From NCBI RefSeq assembly GCF_021018895.1, contig NC_079373.1:24503376-24567375 (forward strand): a stretch of DNA of 64,000 bases, read 5' to 3'. A model generated the notes under the pieces. It saw nothing but the letters and a program-made list of their open reading frames with translations. It was not told the origin of the DNA and did not search any database. The position numbers and the translations under genes are program-made. This DNA is from Seriola aureovittata. Its lineage: Eukaryota > Chordata > Actinopteri > Carangiformes > Carangidae. Of this stretch, positions 1 through 12,325 are shown one piece after another; positions within the stretch are counted from its first letter, which is position 1; the number at the start of each line of letters is the position of its first letter.

Positions 1-3000
1 CGTCTTAATAACCACTTTGCTGAAGCCATTTCACAGTGGAGATCAACACCCCCCCTGCAGACAGTAAACAAACAAGTGCGCTACTTACATGTAGCATCAT
101 CAAAAAAAAAAAAAAAGTTGATTGCTCCACAAAATTGGTCGCTGCTGACAGTAAACAGCAATTACTGGACGCATGGCTTTTTATGTCTTTCATACATATA
201 ATTCAAGAACTCCTTCGCCACAAACACTAACCCTCATTTGAGTTAACGTGACTGTATATGAGTCTCAATGGCCTTTCTGAGCAGATTATTAATGATTTGA
301 TGTCATTTTAGAAACATCACGACACAAGTGTCAGAGGTTTAGAGAAGAAGGATAAACAGATCCGGAAAAAAAAGAGGGAGAAAAACCCACCGACAGTAGA
401 CAACTGTCCGGGAGACGCAAACACTTCCTCTGCCGGCCCGTACAGAACACAAAGGAGGAATTTAAAATACCGGACTGACAATGTCAGACTCCCTTGACAG
501 AAGAACAATATGAGCCAGCTGCCTGCTGGTGGAACAATAGGTTTAAAACATAACCCTTTCCTGTTGCCAGAAAATCTCCGTACAGTCCCCTGAAACCAGT
601 TTGTCACAATGAGAGACGGAGAAGAATTAAAAAAGTGGAATGTAATCGCCCACTCCAAAAACGTGACTAGTAAACAGATTCATCTTAAGTCTGGCTTCAC
701 TTTTACCTGTATACAGTTATGACTGCACCTTGTTGTGGTATTCAACGCTTACTCATACAGGTACATTGTGATTAAGCACTACCCTCAGTAGAGGTGAAAC
801 AGCTACTTAAAAACTCTTGTCACTCTCACTATGTCGATCAAAATCTGTCAGACAGACCGTCACACACTGTCATATATCCCTGTATTGCAATTAAATAATG
901 CTTTCTAGAGCTACATGGCAGTTCATGTCAAATAAACTGCCTGTAGAAATTTGGCAACCTTCAAAATTCAATTAAAGAATGAATTCAGATGCAAATAGAC
1001 AGGGTACATACCGAGATATCCTTCTAACTGAGATAAAAAATAAAAAGCAAATTCTATACATAACATTGATTTGATAACACACCAGATAATAAGATAATGT
1101 GATGTCCTGTCTCTGCCAGTTCAAGACAGACGAATACGATCTCTTAACCAGTGATCAAGCAAAACAGAGTTTGTGTTGCTTTTCTAAAAATGTCTTGAGA
1201 CTAATGTCAGAAAAAAACAGTCAAAATAAGGAGGGGCCCACATGTTATGTCTAATTCTACTTAGTCAAAAAATGTTGGCTCTCTGCCTGCGAAATCAAAG
1301 CGCCAGAGGCTGTGAAGCACGCGTGTGTTTTCACCTCTAACTCTCACATTGTCTTTGCTCTGCTTTCTTTGGCTGAGTGCAGCCTGATGTCTCTGCGCTT
1401 TGGGACGTGATGTCAGGACGGACGTAGGGAGCACCTGTCGATTTACGCACAAAGGCAGGGAGCGAGCTGATAGGTTCACGACCCTTACCGGCCCTTATGT
1501 GGAAGCATCTTGATGCCGAGACGGTCCCGCTGCCTCTTACGTACATACACCCACTGTAAGTAATCACTATGGCAGTGTGAAGCACCTCTGCAGCGTTAGG
1601 CAATATTAAAAAGTGTGGCAACTGCAGTCCTCCTTCAGTCTATTTGATACACAAACACTGCAGACGCATTCGCTCAGTAATCAGAGGAAGCTGGTAGCAG
1701 AGGTGCTTTGATTCCAACAGGAAACACCCTCCATTGTTCTTCCATGCTAGCTAACCCACACCCACAGGCCGGCCTCCCATTAAAACGTCAGTGTTACCCC
1801 ATTCTTTATTGCCCTAACGGACTTCTGTGTTTTAATATAGCCCTCAATTTCCCTTTTCACATTCCATTTCCATTTTAGGCATTGAGCCGACACTAAAATC
1901 TAAAAAAAGGTGATTATGGACCTTTTCATGTTTGTTTTGTGCATGCAGGCGTATTTGGTGGCAGAAAGTGACAGTTAGCGGTGTCAGGTGTCAAGGGTAT
2001 AATGGATCATTCTCCAATCAGACCTATCATAATGGTTTACCAGCAGAACACAGGTTAAATAACTGAATAAGTGAACAAAATGTGGATGTTGATTCAACAT
2101 CCCACTTGCCATTGGTCAACAGCCAAATTTGTGTTTTAAAGTTCACATAAATGTCACTCTAAAAGCTTAGTATGATTGTAATATATATTATATACATTAT
2201 GTTATATGTTGTAAAATATGTTTTGAGTTTAAATATATTTTATATTAGATTTGCAATGTGAAAAAGACACTCCACTCAATGGAGACGCCTTGAATGGAGG
2301 CACAGAAAGAGGCATATTTAGAGCAGACTGGTTCGATGTCACTGTCATCACGCCAAGTCTTCGCTTTGTAAATTTACATAAGTTAGGTGCAATTTTTCAC
2401 AGACTAATACAGGAAAATGAGAAATGAATGTAGACATGTGACCACAGTACATTTTCCATTCTGCATCCTGAACACATCCTCCAGAGGTCTGACCAATCAG
2501 CAGCTTGATTCATCTCATGAAGATTGTGAGAGACAGAGTGCCCACGCTAGGCACCAGTCCAATTCACAATACCTCTGCACATACAGTAAGTGGGTGAGGA
2601 TGCTTCATGGAAATTTCAGTTTGAATAAAAATCTTAAAAATCGACTGGAGGCAGCAGCACATTCAAAGAAATAGACATGACAGATGTGGCCGGTTAACCT
2701 CTTTAACACATTTCCCTCTTTTTTTCCCTTAAGTAGCTTTAAGGTTGTCAGGCTTTGGAAAAAAACATTTTATTCCACATTGGCAAGATTATACATTTTT
2801 TTGCATCTTGTTCCAGCTCTTCATTGAAAATCATGGATTATTCAATTCCAAGACTCCATATTTTCTTTGGTTGTACCATTGTGCATGATTTCATACACAT
2901 TTCCCCCAAAATTCAGCATTCACAATTGAGCTGTAAAGCGCTCCCATCCTAATCCAAACTGAAGCACCCATGATTAACACACTGAAGCCCAATCCATCGA

Positions 3001-4840
3001 CTTGTGTTTTGACTGGGCAGTAACTGAAGAGTTCAGGTGAGAGAACCACTCCCAAGAGCTGGAGTTTGTTTTTGGTTTGGAGGTTGCAAAGACATTTGCT
3101 TCAGTCCTGTGACTCTTCTCAGTGCATTCAAACAGATCACAGGGCATGAGCCTCTTTTATACCTCTTCTTACTGATTGGCTAATCAGCAACACCTGGAGT
3201 TAACCCTCCACACTGAAGCTGCAGCAGGAGCGAATTAGGAGAAAACGAAGGAGTGAAGACAAGAACAAAGAGATTGAAAAAATAAAATAAAATGGAGGCA
3301 CAAAAAGAACAATATACAACATTTATTTAAAAAAAAAAGGCATTTCAGATCAGGTTGGTACCTGAATGGCTCTCCACACAAGACTATTACACCTTCATTT
3401 CACGTTCCACTGCAGCTGAGCTATGACTTGTCAGTGCTATACTTGGTTTTCCAACACGAACAGCGGCATGTGGTTGATGCCTGAATATCGTTACTTGCTG
3501 ACAGATGTCTATTTAAATGGATGCAGACATCTGTTGATGGAAATGAAAAAGCTTAATGTTTGTATCTGGTGGCTATGATCACTGCAGCATTGTAAGATGA
3601 CAATAAACATAAATGACATGATGAAATGACTCTGGGTCTGGAAGATGTAATCATGATTTTCTCCATTGTCTCTAACATCCACCTGGGTTTTGTTTGTAAT
3701 ATTTTGCAGAACAGTAAATTGCAATACACTAAATGTTTTCTCCAGACATAACAGCATAAGTAAACACTTTGTATTATATTGTGAAAACGATTTTGGCGTG
3801 ATAGCCACACCCGATTTTGAAACAGCATTCCAACAAACCAGTCTCATGCATTACATAATAATCATATTGAGAACCTGCAGAGGAAAAATGAGGTACAGGT
3901 TCAAAGGAAATAGACGCCAATGGAAAGTTCACAGAGAAGTTGCTGAAAAGCTTAAAATTGAACTAACTGGTATTTTAATGATTGTAATTTGTAGTGTCTG
4001 CTGTCATGCTTGTGATGTAAACCTATGCCGCCACACACGTGTCTTTTCGTGGGAAAACTCAGCATTGAGGCCTTTTGATTTTCTTTAACCTTGAGAGAAC
4101 ATTTCCAACATCTCTGGAATGCAGAGATGCTCCCCAAAATATTAACAAACACCAATGAAACACATCCCAAACATGCCTGGTGCCAAAGCAGGTTGTGTGA
4201 TAGTTTTGTCTAAAGAAGTCTCTGTTCCTAATCTCACTGAAGCCGAAGAGTGTCTGGTATCTGGTTCAAGGCCGCGGCGTCTATAGGGGTGAAATGGGAG
4301 GCCTTGTTTTGACACCATGGGACCAGCTCACTTTGTTCTTACTTATCTCCCCTTTCTGTAGCTAACCCCTACATGCTGTGTCCCTGTGATGTCTGGTTGT
4401 AAGATAGTGGACCATAAAAACACACTCTGTTCATCTGAGAGGGTATCAGAGGCTTCCTTTGGGAAAAGAATGGGTATGGGAAGTGATTTGAAAAAAAAAC
4501 ACATGCTGCTCAGTAGTTTTAGCTGTTGATCACCTCCAAATTAGATTATTAAAATTAAAATAGGGATTAGTACTATTTTAAACTCAAGGATATTTGGTTA
4601 AACCCCACCTCTAACCTCCTATCATTGGTTACATCCTCCAGCAGTTGCATTTTGATTAAAAAGAAAAGAGCACTTCCATGTCCTTAACTGCACTGCACTA
4701 GATGCTAGCTAGCATTAGCTTGGCGACAGGTAGATAGGCTCAAATCTAACTAGGCTAATTTGAAGAAAATGTTTTGGGCTCATGGATGTTTAAAATGTTT
4801 TGGAAACATAAAAACTCTGAGGAACTCTAACCAGCCTTTT
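1..4840. other. Gene-free interval
   Basis: Short ORFs only, none protein-like. It contains A/T runs and no recognised repeat family. A TAGCTAGC-rich stretch at 4700-4720 precedes the 32-bp tandem array. Confidence 0.6.
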
Positions 4841-4997
4841 GCTAACTCCCATGTTTGCTAGCAGGCCCAAAAGCTAACTCCATGTTTGCTAGCAGGCCCA
4901 AAAGCTAACTCCCATGTTTGCTAGCAGGCCCAAAAGCTAACTCCCATGTTTGCTAGCAGGCCCAAAAGCTAACTCCCATGTTTGCTAGCAGGCCCAA
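4841..4997. repeat. 32-bp tandem repeat, 5 copies
   Basis: Five near-identical copies start at 4841, 4873, 4904, 4936 and 4968. Each holds GCTAACTCCCATG and TTTGCTAGCAGGCCC; copy 2 lacks one C. Each unit carries the palindrome GCTAGC. Near-perfect identity suggests a recent expansion. Confidence 0.97.
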
Positions 4998-6714
4998 CTT
5001 TTCTGTGGAGTTCTACAGCTACAACTCTTAGCTGAACCGGCTAACTATTCAAAATCATTACACTCATTTGTGTTAAGTTATCTTGCCCCTTACTTTTTGC
5101 TACTCTTCAAAAATAAATGCAGCCATTTTCTTTCTTTTGGTTTAACCACCAGCTGCCAGTTAAACACAGGAGATCAGAGTTTGAAGAGTGTGCAGCAGCT
5201 GGCCTGATTTTAATCTCCTTTAACACAGGAAAGAGAAGAAAAGCTTGAAAGCAAGTATGTGCAGTTAAAACTCTGGGCTTTCAGTTTTGTGACAACAGAA
5301 TTGTAAAATAAACTATGATTTAATCTTGTTTAAACTTACTCCTGCAAGGTGGGCCCTACCCTCAGAGCAGCTGCCAAACCGGAGTCAAAACAGCTATGAG
5401 CAAACAAACAGCTCTCTACAAAACTGTCAAAGAAAAGCAACTCTCATTAACCACAGACAGATTTACTGTATCATACTGGACTGAAACTCACACTGGCTGC
5501 AGTAAAGGTTTGTTGTCAGAAGGAACTATTTTCAGTAGCATTTGCAGAAAGCTATTAGCCTGCTAATAAACAAATTCCACTTGATCCATGAGTATAAGAT
5601 CCGTCCTCCCATTTCAAGACCGACATGACGCAGTTGATATATTGTTTCAGCCCTGAAATTGTCAAAACCTTGTGCATATATCCATTACAATCCATACCAT
5701 CCACTTTATTTTATGAGCATTCGCCCCTCCACCCCTTCCCCACCGTGCAGTACCTAGGTGTATTGTTTCCCGGAGATCCCATGTAATTTGCTGTGCAGAG
5801 CCCAAGATTATATTTCAGCCCGAGGCTTTGGAGTGGCCATACGTCTTGGGAGAGCGAGAATTGGCTCCACAGGGGGGTGGGGGTGGGGGAGCAGCCAAAC
5901 AAGTAACCACCGACCGGTTCTCCTTCTAATCCTGCTGAATGGCAGTGAGAGGTGAGAAACTCTATCGCACATAAAAAGACAGAGGCCTCATTTTACACAC
6001 TCTGCACAGAGATCCCAGCTTCCCACAGCACCGTCTACAACAGGAATTAATGGATTTGTAGCTTTCTGCAACAATGTTTGGCCTGAAACACCCTGAGATT
6101 TGCATGAGAGCCTTTAGTCAGAAAAATGGAGAGCACGACTTTGTACACAATTTCCCTTGGCTGCACTGAGCAAAGGATTAGTTCAACAACAACTTTTATA
6201 ATGGTGTTTGATACACTTTGCTAGGCTTGACTCACAACAACCACAACAGTGTTCAGCCTAAAGCTCGGTTGCCATTCAGTGCTACATACAGATTCAAATG
6301 TGGTTTTGAGTGTGTGTTGTGGTCACACTGAGGTGACAAATTTAAATATAATCAGACATGAGTAGTGGACAGCTGTTGTTATTAAATTCATACATAGATA
6401 GCAAAAGGGGGAACATGTGCGTACAGATCTGATATTTTATGTTAAATTAGCTTGATTAGTGACTGACATTGTTTTTCTCTCAATGCAGCACACACAGGGA
6501 ATGGAGAAGCCACTCACAGCTGCAAGAAATTAAGAGTAATTACGGCCTCAGGTGAGACAGCTTCAGGGACACCTTCAGGGACACCTCAAGGGGCAAAAGA
6601 AAAGTTCAATTTTTGCCTTATTAAGTTTTCAGATTTAGTGCAGGTCAAAGGTTGAGTAGTAAATTGGTTTAAAAGTTAGGGATTTGTTTGATGTCTAGAT
6701 TACATAAAACCACA

Positions 6715-6740
6715 GTTGTTGTTGTTGTTGTTGTTGTTGT
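6715..6740. repeat. (GTT)n microsatellite
   Basis: About 8.7 uninterrupted GTT units. Confidence 0.95.
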
Positions 6741-7084
6741 AAATACTGTAGAAACAATTTGTGTATGTAATCTCCTGTAGACGTCAAAAAGATTTCACTT
6801 TTTTACACAATTTAACCCAAGTTTAACCGAGACATCATCTGACCTGCAAAATACCAAATCAATGTTTTCTAAATTGGCACTTGTAATTCAAACTGGCAGT
6901 GTGATTGATGTCCTGCCTGCTGAAACAGTGCATGTGTTAGTTTTGTCCAACATTGATCAGAAGCCCTAAAAGTAGTTTGGAAAAAAAGAAATTTAACACA
7001 TACAATTCCACAATTACTGAGCAAACTCCATCTGTTGTTAAAGATCATGTGATGTGGTTGTAAGGTCCAGTGAAACTCAGCTTT

Positions 7085-7185
7085 ATATATATATTTTTGG
7101 GGCTTTTTTATGCCTTTATTCGACAGGAAATGGGGAGGCAGAGGGGGAACGACATGCAGTAAGGGCCGTCCAATGCGGGAACCTT
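7085..7185. repeat. Fragment of a common teleost interspersed repeat
   Basis: Contains TGCCTTTATTCGACAGG, GGGGAGGCAGAGGGGGAAC and GACATGCAGTAAGGG, words I recognise from a widespread fish repeat. The family name is not certain and the right part is truncated. Confidence 0.5.
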
Positions 7186-10100
7186 GTGATGAGACTGTTT
7201 CCTCGCCAGTTTTTGTCATGATTAGTGAGGTATTACTTTGTGTAATCATGACAGGGAAATAGTACTAATACTAAAGTATATTGTGACGGGATTTCAACAT
7301 AAATCTCAGTTTATTTGGATAGTCCACCACGGAGAATTTACAGGGAGTATTTCTAACATTTCACTAATGTTCAACAACGTCTATATAAATATTCAACCAC
7401 CGATTAGTAAACCATTTAATGGTTAGAGTTAAGGACAGCTAAATTGTTGAATCTCAACTAATAACTTATTGAATATACTCTGTAAACTCTCTGTAGGGTG
7501 ACTATCCAAATAAAGTGCTCCCTAAATCTCTCCTCTGCAGTTTCTTGTAGCTTTACTGTTGCTATAAACAGTAGTTTTGAATCTGGATGGGAGATTTCAC
7601 CACAAATGAACATCTACTACAATGATCACATCCCACTATGGTTTAACATCTCCAACTCTGCACTGAGAGCTATCTTTATCCTATATATTTGTTCATGCTC
7701 AGAGAACAGTACATCTTTCTAATTAGTCGACTGTGCAATATAAGTTTTAAAATTGCCTCTGCGAGTGGAGTTCTCGACGGCGATGACTCTGTTTGTGCCA
7801 CTCGGGGATATGAAAGCTTGATGCAGTGTGTCTTCATAACGCACGACTGCCACGCTTAAAACGGCATCCAGGAGCTTATTACTTCCATCTTATTAGCAAC
7901 CTGAGAAAGCGCATGCAGTTCTTGTACAAGTAAATTGATACTAAGTGTTGGGATTAACTCGGTGTTATAGTGACAAATTAGTTTTGGCTTTGGTCTTTAT
8001 TCGACTCCATCGTCGTCTGCGAATGATAAAGTCTGAAAAGCAGAAAATATGTTAGAATTGCGTTAATGTGTGAATTGGGCATCGAGTAGGAAGCACATGG
8101 AACGCAGTGTGCTTCACTATATGAACATGCGTTGTGTATCAGATGGGAATCGGCCCAAGCAGATCACACAACTGGTGTACGGTACAGGTCCGGGCATATT
8201 CAAGGATTGTCATTTGCCTCTGGGGGGAGTTTAACGAGTCGCTCATCACTGATGCCAGCCAAGAGAGAATTTTTCTCACTTTGCTCTTCCTCACGGTGGC
8301 TCTCAGGTCTCTAAAGGTTTACCTCACTTCTGACTGACGTGTGGTTTGCAGGGTTCAACGTTCGATCCCAACCATAAAGGTTTTCCTGAGAGCCTTCAGA
8401 CAATGTGTCAAAAAACTGCCCAAACCTCAAATCAGGCTGTGTTTGCATCATTGTATGTAAGTGTTTGTGATCAATGTATTACAGACACATTTGTGGTCAG
8501 TGGGTGTTGTTTTTTTTTTTGTAGACTGAAAGCCTGTAATTTGTTGCTGAGCATTTACTGCGACTCAAAGTGCAACACTGAGTGCTCAGCAAAAATGGTA
8601 CTGTAATGGTATGTTTTCATGCCCTTTACATTGTCCTGAGCTGTCGGCCAAACTGCCTGCTTTTGTTTTCTGAACAAAGCTTCAAGGTTTGGCCATGAAA
8701 AAAACAGATGGACGACGCTTTCTCCCGCCACTGGACAAATTACAATAATTTTTCTATTGTTTCGGTTCTGAGTTCAGCAAATATGAAAGCAGTGAGAAGC
8801 ACTCAGCCCCTCTGGAAGGTAAACGCTGTGCATGTCAAATCAGGTTCTGCTGAAATGTGACTGACTACCGACAATAAACCTTGATGTTCGATCTAATTAA
8901 ATGACTCTGTCACCTGGAAGCAATAAACCTGACACACGCAGAGCAAACACTTAATGCGGGTGTTTTGTTTAAGCTTCAGTGCCGGCGTCAGGTATGCACG
9001 ACTGTGCATTTCTTTCAGTGGCAACTTGTTGTCGTCTGAGCATTAAATCACTTCAGCCCTGACCTGCGTGGCAGTGGGAGCAGGACACATGCAGGTCCAG
9101 CTACAGGTTCTGATGAATTTTGGCCTCGCTGTTATAAAGTCTTCAGAATTTTTTATAGAAGGGCTTTGAGATCAGATCCAGCTATGACGGCTTTATTTCC
9201 CTGAAGCGGCTGAGGTATTGATTTGTGTCGAAGATGCTTTCAGTTGATCTTGCCCTCATGCCCTTGTTCACGGAGACCAGAACTGTTAAAAGCCACATGG
9301 ATAAATGAAAAAGATGAAATAAATAATCATATAAATAAATACAAATAAAATTAGTTACATAACAATAAGCAAAAAAAACAAAACTCAAACTTCATCACTG
9401 TAAAATGCAATTCACCCAGCTTCTTTTCACAGTTTACTGCAGGATCACCATTTCAAAATGTTTGTCTTTGTTTCACACTCACTCAGTGTTTCTTAATGAC
9501 CATCACTTCATTGCGCCAGTTTTCATCACAAAGTCTTTGGCTGTGACTCAAGACAAACAGGGCTGAGCCAGATATGTGTTTGCCATTGTTGCTGTCTACA
9601 TAAAAATCTGCAATAAAAACTGTTACTGTGAAAAGAAGCAAATGAACAATGAAATGTTTACATTTTATAATAATACAGGATCAGGATAAAACACATTGAT
9701 GATATCTACCTTCCCTTCCTGTGTTCCAGTTCCAGGGTCCTGGTATCGTACGTGCTGATTCATTGCTACATGTGTTGGATGTAATGTCACACCTGTGTTT
9801 TTCTTGCTGCACCACATCAACAAGTCTGTCAAGGGAGGATGACGACAACAGAGCTGCAAAGAAAGAATTGCATGAAAGTTCTGCAGAACACAAGATTCTT
9901 CACTTCATAACATACTGACTCAACACGGAGGCTGTTTCAGTAATATCTCCAGAGGTGCACATGCTCATTTTTTATCCCAGTCAAGTGAAAATATGGAATT
10001 ATCCAAATGGAGTTTTGCCTGATTTATCTGCTTAATGAATGAAATCAGATGTACAGAATGTAATGTCTTGGTTGTGCGCATCCAAATTGTTTCTTACAAG

Positions 10101-11864
10101 TTCCCTATCCGAGATGTAAAACTAAAAACTCTATTACAACATCAAAAATGAGAAGCGGATGAAATTGAGTGTGTGATAAAAAACTCTTAAACACAGCGGC
10201 AACATCGGTAATATGATCTCGTAAATGTTAATTTTTCAGATCAGATTTCAGGAATCACATTTAACACAGAAAGTGTCATCATTCTCGTCCTCGCCCCCGT
10301 AACCTTCCCACAGCAGCAGTAATTGTTCGTGACAGTTTGTCTCAGGTGAAACGGCGTGGCTTCAGGCAAAGCTCTCGCTCTGCTGGATGCACATGCAACT
10401 CACTTACAGGAACAATTCACACTTAAAACACACTGACACTTAAAAGCAGCTATTAGGGATGCACCTCGGATTCCTGGGTCAATCTGAACTCGTGATGAAA
10501 CGCACAGGTATTTCATCACTGTTAACAAGACATCCTCCCTTTCATTTACTATCTGCGTCTTACTTCTGTCGTTCTTTGAAGGTTAGCCATAAATATCGAG
10601 CACTAACTCTTGTCCCTTTTACTGTAAACTACATTCTTCTCTGTTGACAGATACATAAACAGTGAGAGAGAGAAAAGTGAATCTCATTCTTTCATACTGA
10701 TACGTACATTCACACAAAGAAAAGCAAACCGCCCAATTCCATCAAATACAGTTTGTCAAAAGATGAATCTTAAACAATGCTAACTTAAAAACTACTTTAA
10801 AGGTCCATGTTGATCCATAAGAAGGCATATTTGTTTTAAGAACCAAAAACCATCTCTATGTAGTTTTTACATCTCCTCTCTCAGGCTTCTCTCTGGAGCT
10901 GTAGTAACAATTATGTATTTAGACAAGTTTCTTTCAAAGTTCTTTATTCATAAAAAAACTGCCAAGATAGGCACAGCGTGAATTTTCCATAAAGATGGTT
11001 ACTCAAAAACAATCAGCAGTGATGGAAATGCAGGAAATGCAGGAAATGTGCTCATTTCACCAAATTATAGGAGATTAGCTGATGAATCACTGTGAGACAG
11101 GCTGAATGCCTCTCAACTGCGGGCGGGAGAAAATAGTGGGTTAAAAAATAGCACATTTCTTATGATGCCATTATCATCAGCAGCAATTTGCAGCCAAAAC
11201 CAAAGTCAATCTTTTTGGATTTAAATATATTTTGAGGAAAATCATCAGGTTTTTGGCCCCAGATTGTATTTGCACTGTGTTTACCAAAGAAAGTTGTCAG
11301 TTTATAATAATAATCAAAGTCGAGATTAAGTCATCGTTTTCTGTTGTTTTGAGGGGGAAAAAACAGAGACTGACTTGGTGCCAGAGCTCAGTGGAGGAAG
11401 CGTCTCTAATCAAAGCCTAATTATTCGAATAGATTTAACAGAGCAACTCAAAAACGAATGGAGGTCTTCCAAACCGAGAGCTCCTGATCTCCTCTGCCCG
11501 CAGGTTTTCCATCCATGCTCATGAAGGCTGTGAGTAAATCAGAGCAGCAATCAGGCAATGTGTTTTGACAGATATTAGGTTAATTAAAGCGCACAGATGT
11601 GTGTTATGCAAAGTGGTTGTGCTAATTCATTTAATTGTTTGCTGAGTAGTAAAGCCAGGGCAGGAAACACTTTATGTGATTACGATGTAATTTTCAGTGT
11701 GTGTCAAGACTGAAAGGGTGTTAATTCACAGTTCGGTTACCGTCATCGTTTCATCTCCTCTACAGGAGCCGGTGCATCGTACATGTCGACTTTAAACATG
11801 TCCACATGTCCAGACAGTTTACTCATAAAAAAATCACGTACAGTAAAGTCACACCCAAAGAAGG

Positions 11865-12325
11865 TTAAAGGAGCTATATGTAAGTTTTGCTATTGCTACA
11901 TGGCTAGCGTTAGCGCTAACAGTTGTTTACTTGTCAGTCTAGAAGAAACGTTGTGAATTCAGCATCATCATTCCTTTACTCACCCAGAGCCGTCTCCAGA
12001 GGTGGAAAGCAACACGCTAACTCTCATCTCTATCACTTCTTTTCTTCTACTGGAGTTAGCATGCTAACAAGCTAGCCCCAGCCCGTCTTGTCACTTTCTG
12101 ATAGCGACTCGCTGTAGCCTCCAATCTGCCCTGAAGACGTAGCGCTGCTCAGAGAGCGTAATATAACCTCTTGAAATATATATACAAACAATGGCTGAAG
12201 CTCTTGTCAAGCGACAATCACCACCACCCACTGCCGGCGACTTCACAACGTCTAATACCAGGTTTATGACCAAGTCCATACAAAACTATTCCCATCAGCC
12301 TCAGCTGTAAGTTTTACTTCATTAA
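11865..12325 (+). mobile_element. TTAA-flanked MITE-like repeat, copy 1
   Basis: Starts TTAA then AGGAGCTATATGTAAG and TTTTGCTATTGCT. The interior (CAGTCTAGAAGAAACGTTG, TTCTTCTACTGGAGTTAGC, ATAACCTCTTG) matches the copy at 22.8 kb. The right terminus is decayed. No coding capacity, so non-autonomous. Confidence 0.75.

Larger units (their letters stand above)
4998..11864. other. Gene-free interval
   Basis: Beyond the GTT repeat and the 7.1-kb repeat fragment I see no gene. A 15-bp word, GTTGATCCATAAGAA, at 10809-10823 recurs at 14326-14340 and may mark two fragments of one repeat family. Confidence 0.5.

Noticed and set aside
3666..4088. 140-aa open frame, longest in the left arm
   Set aside because: Composition and codon pattern look random; AT-rich DNA with overlapping frames on the other strand.
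8341..8375. GTTCGATCC resembling a tRNA/SINE B box
   Set aside because: No A box at the right distance, no tRNA fold, no poly-A or repeat tail.
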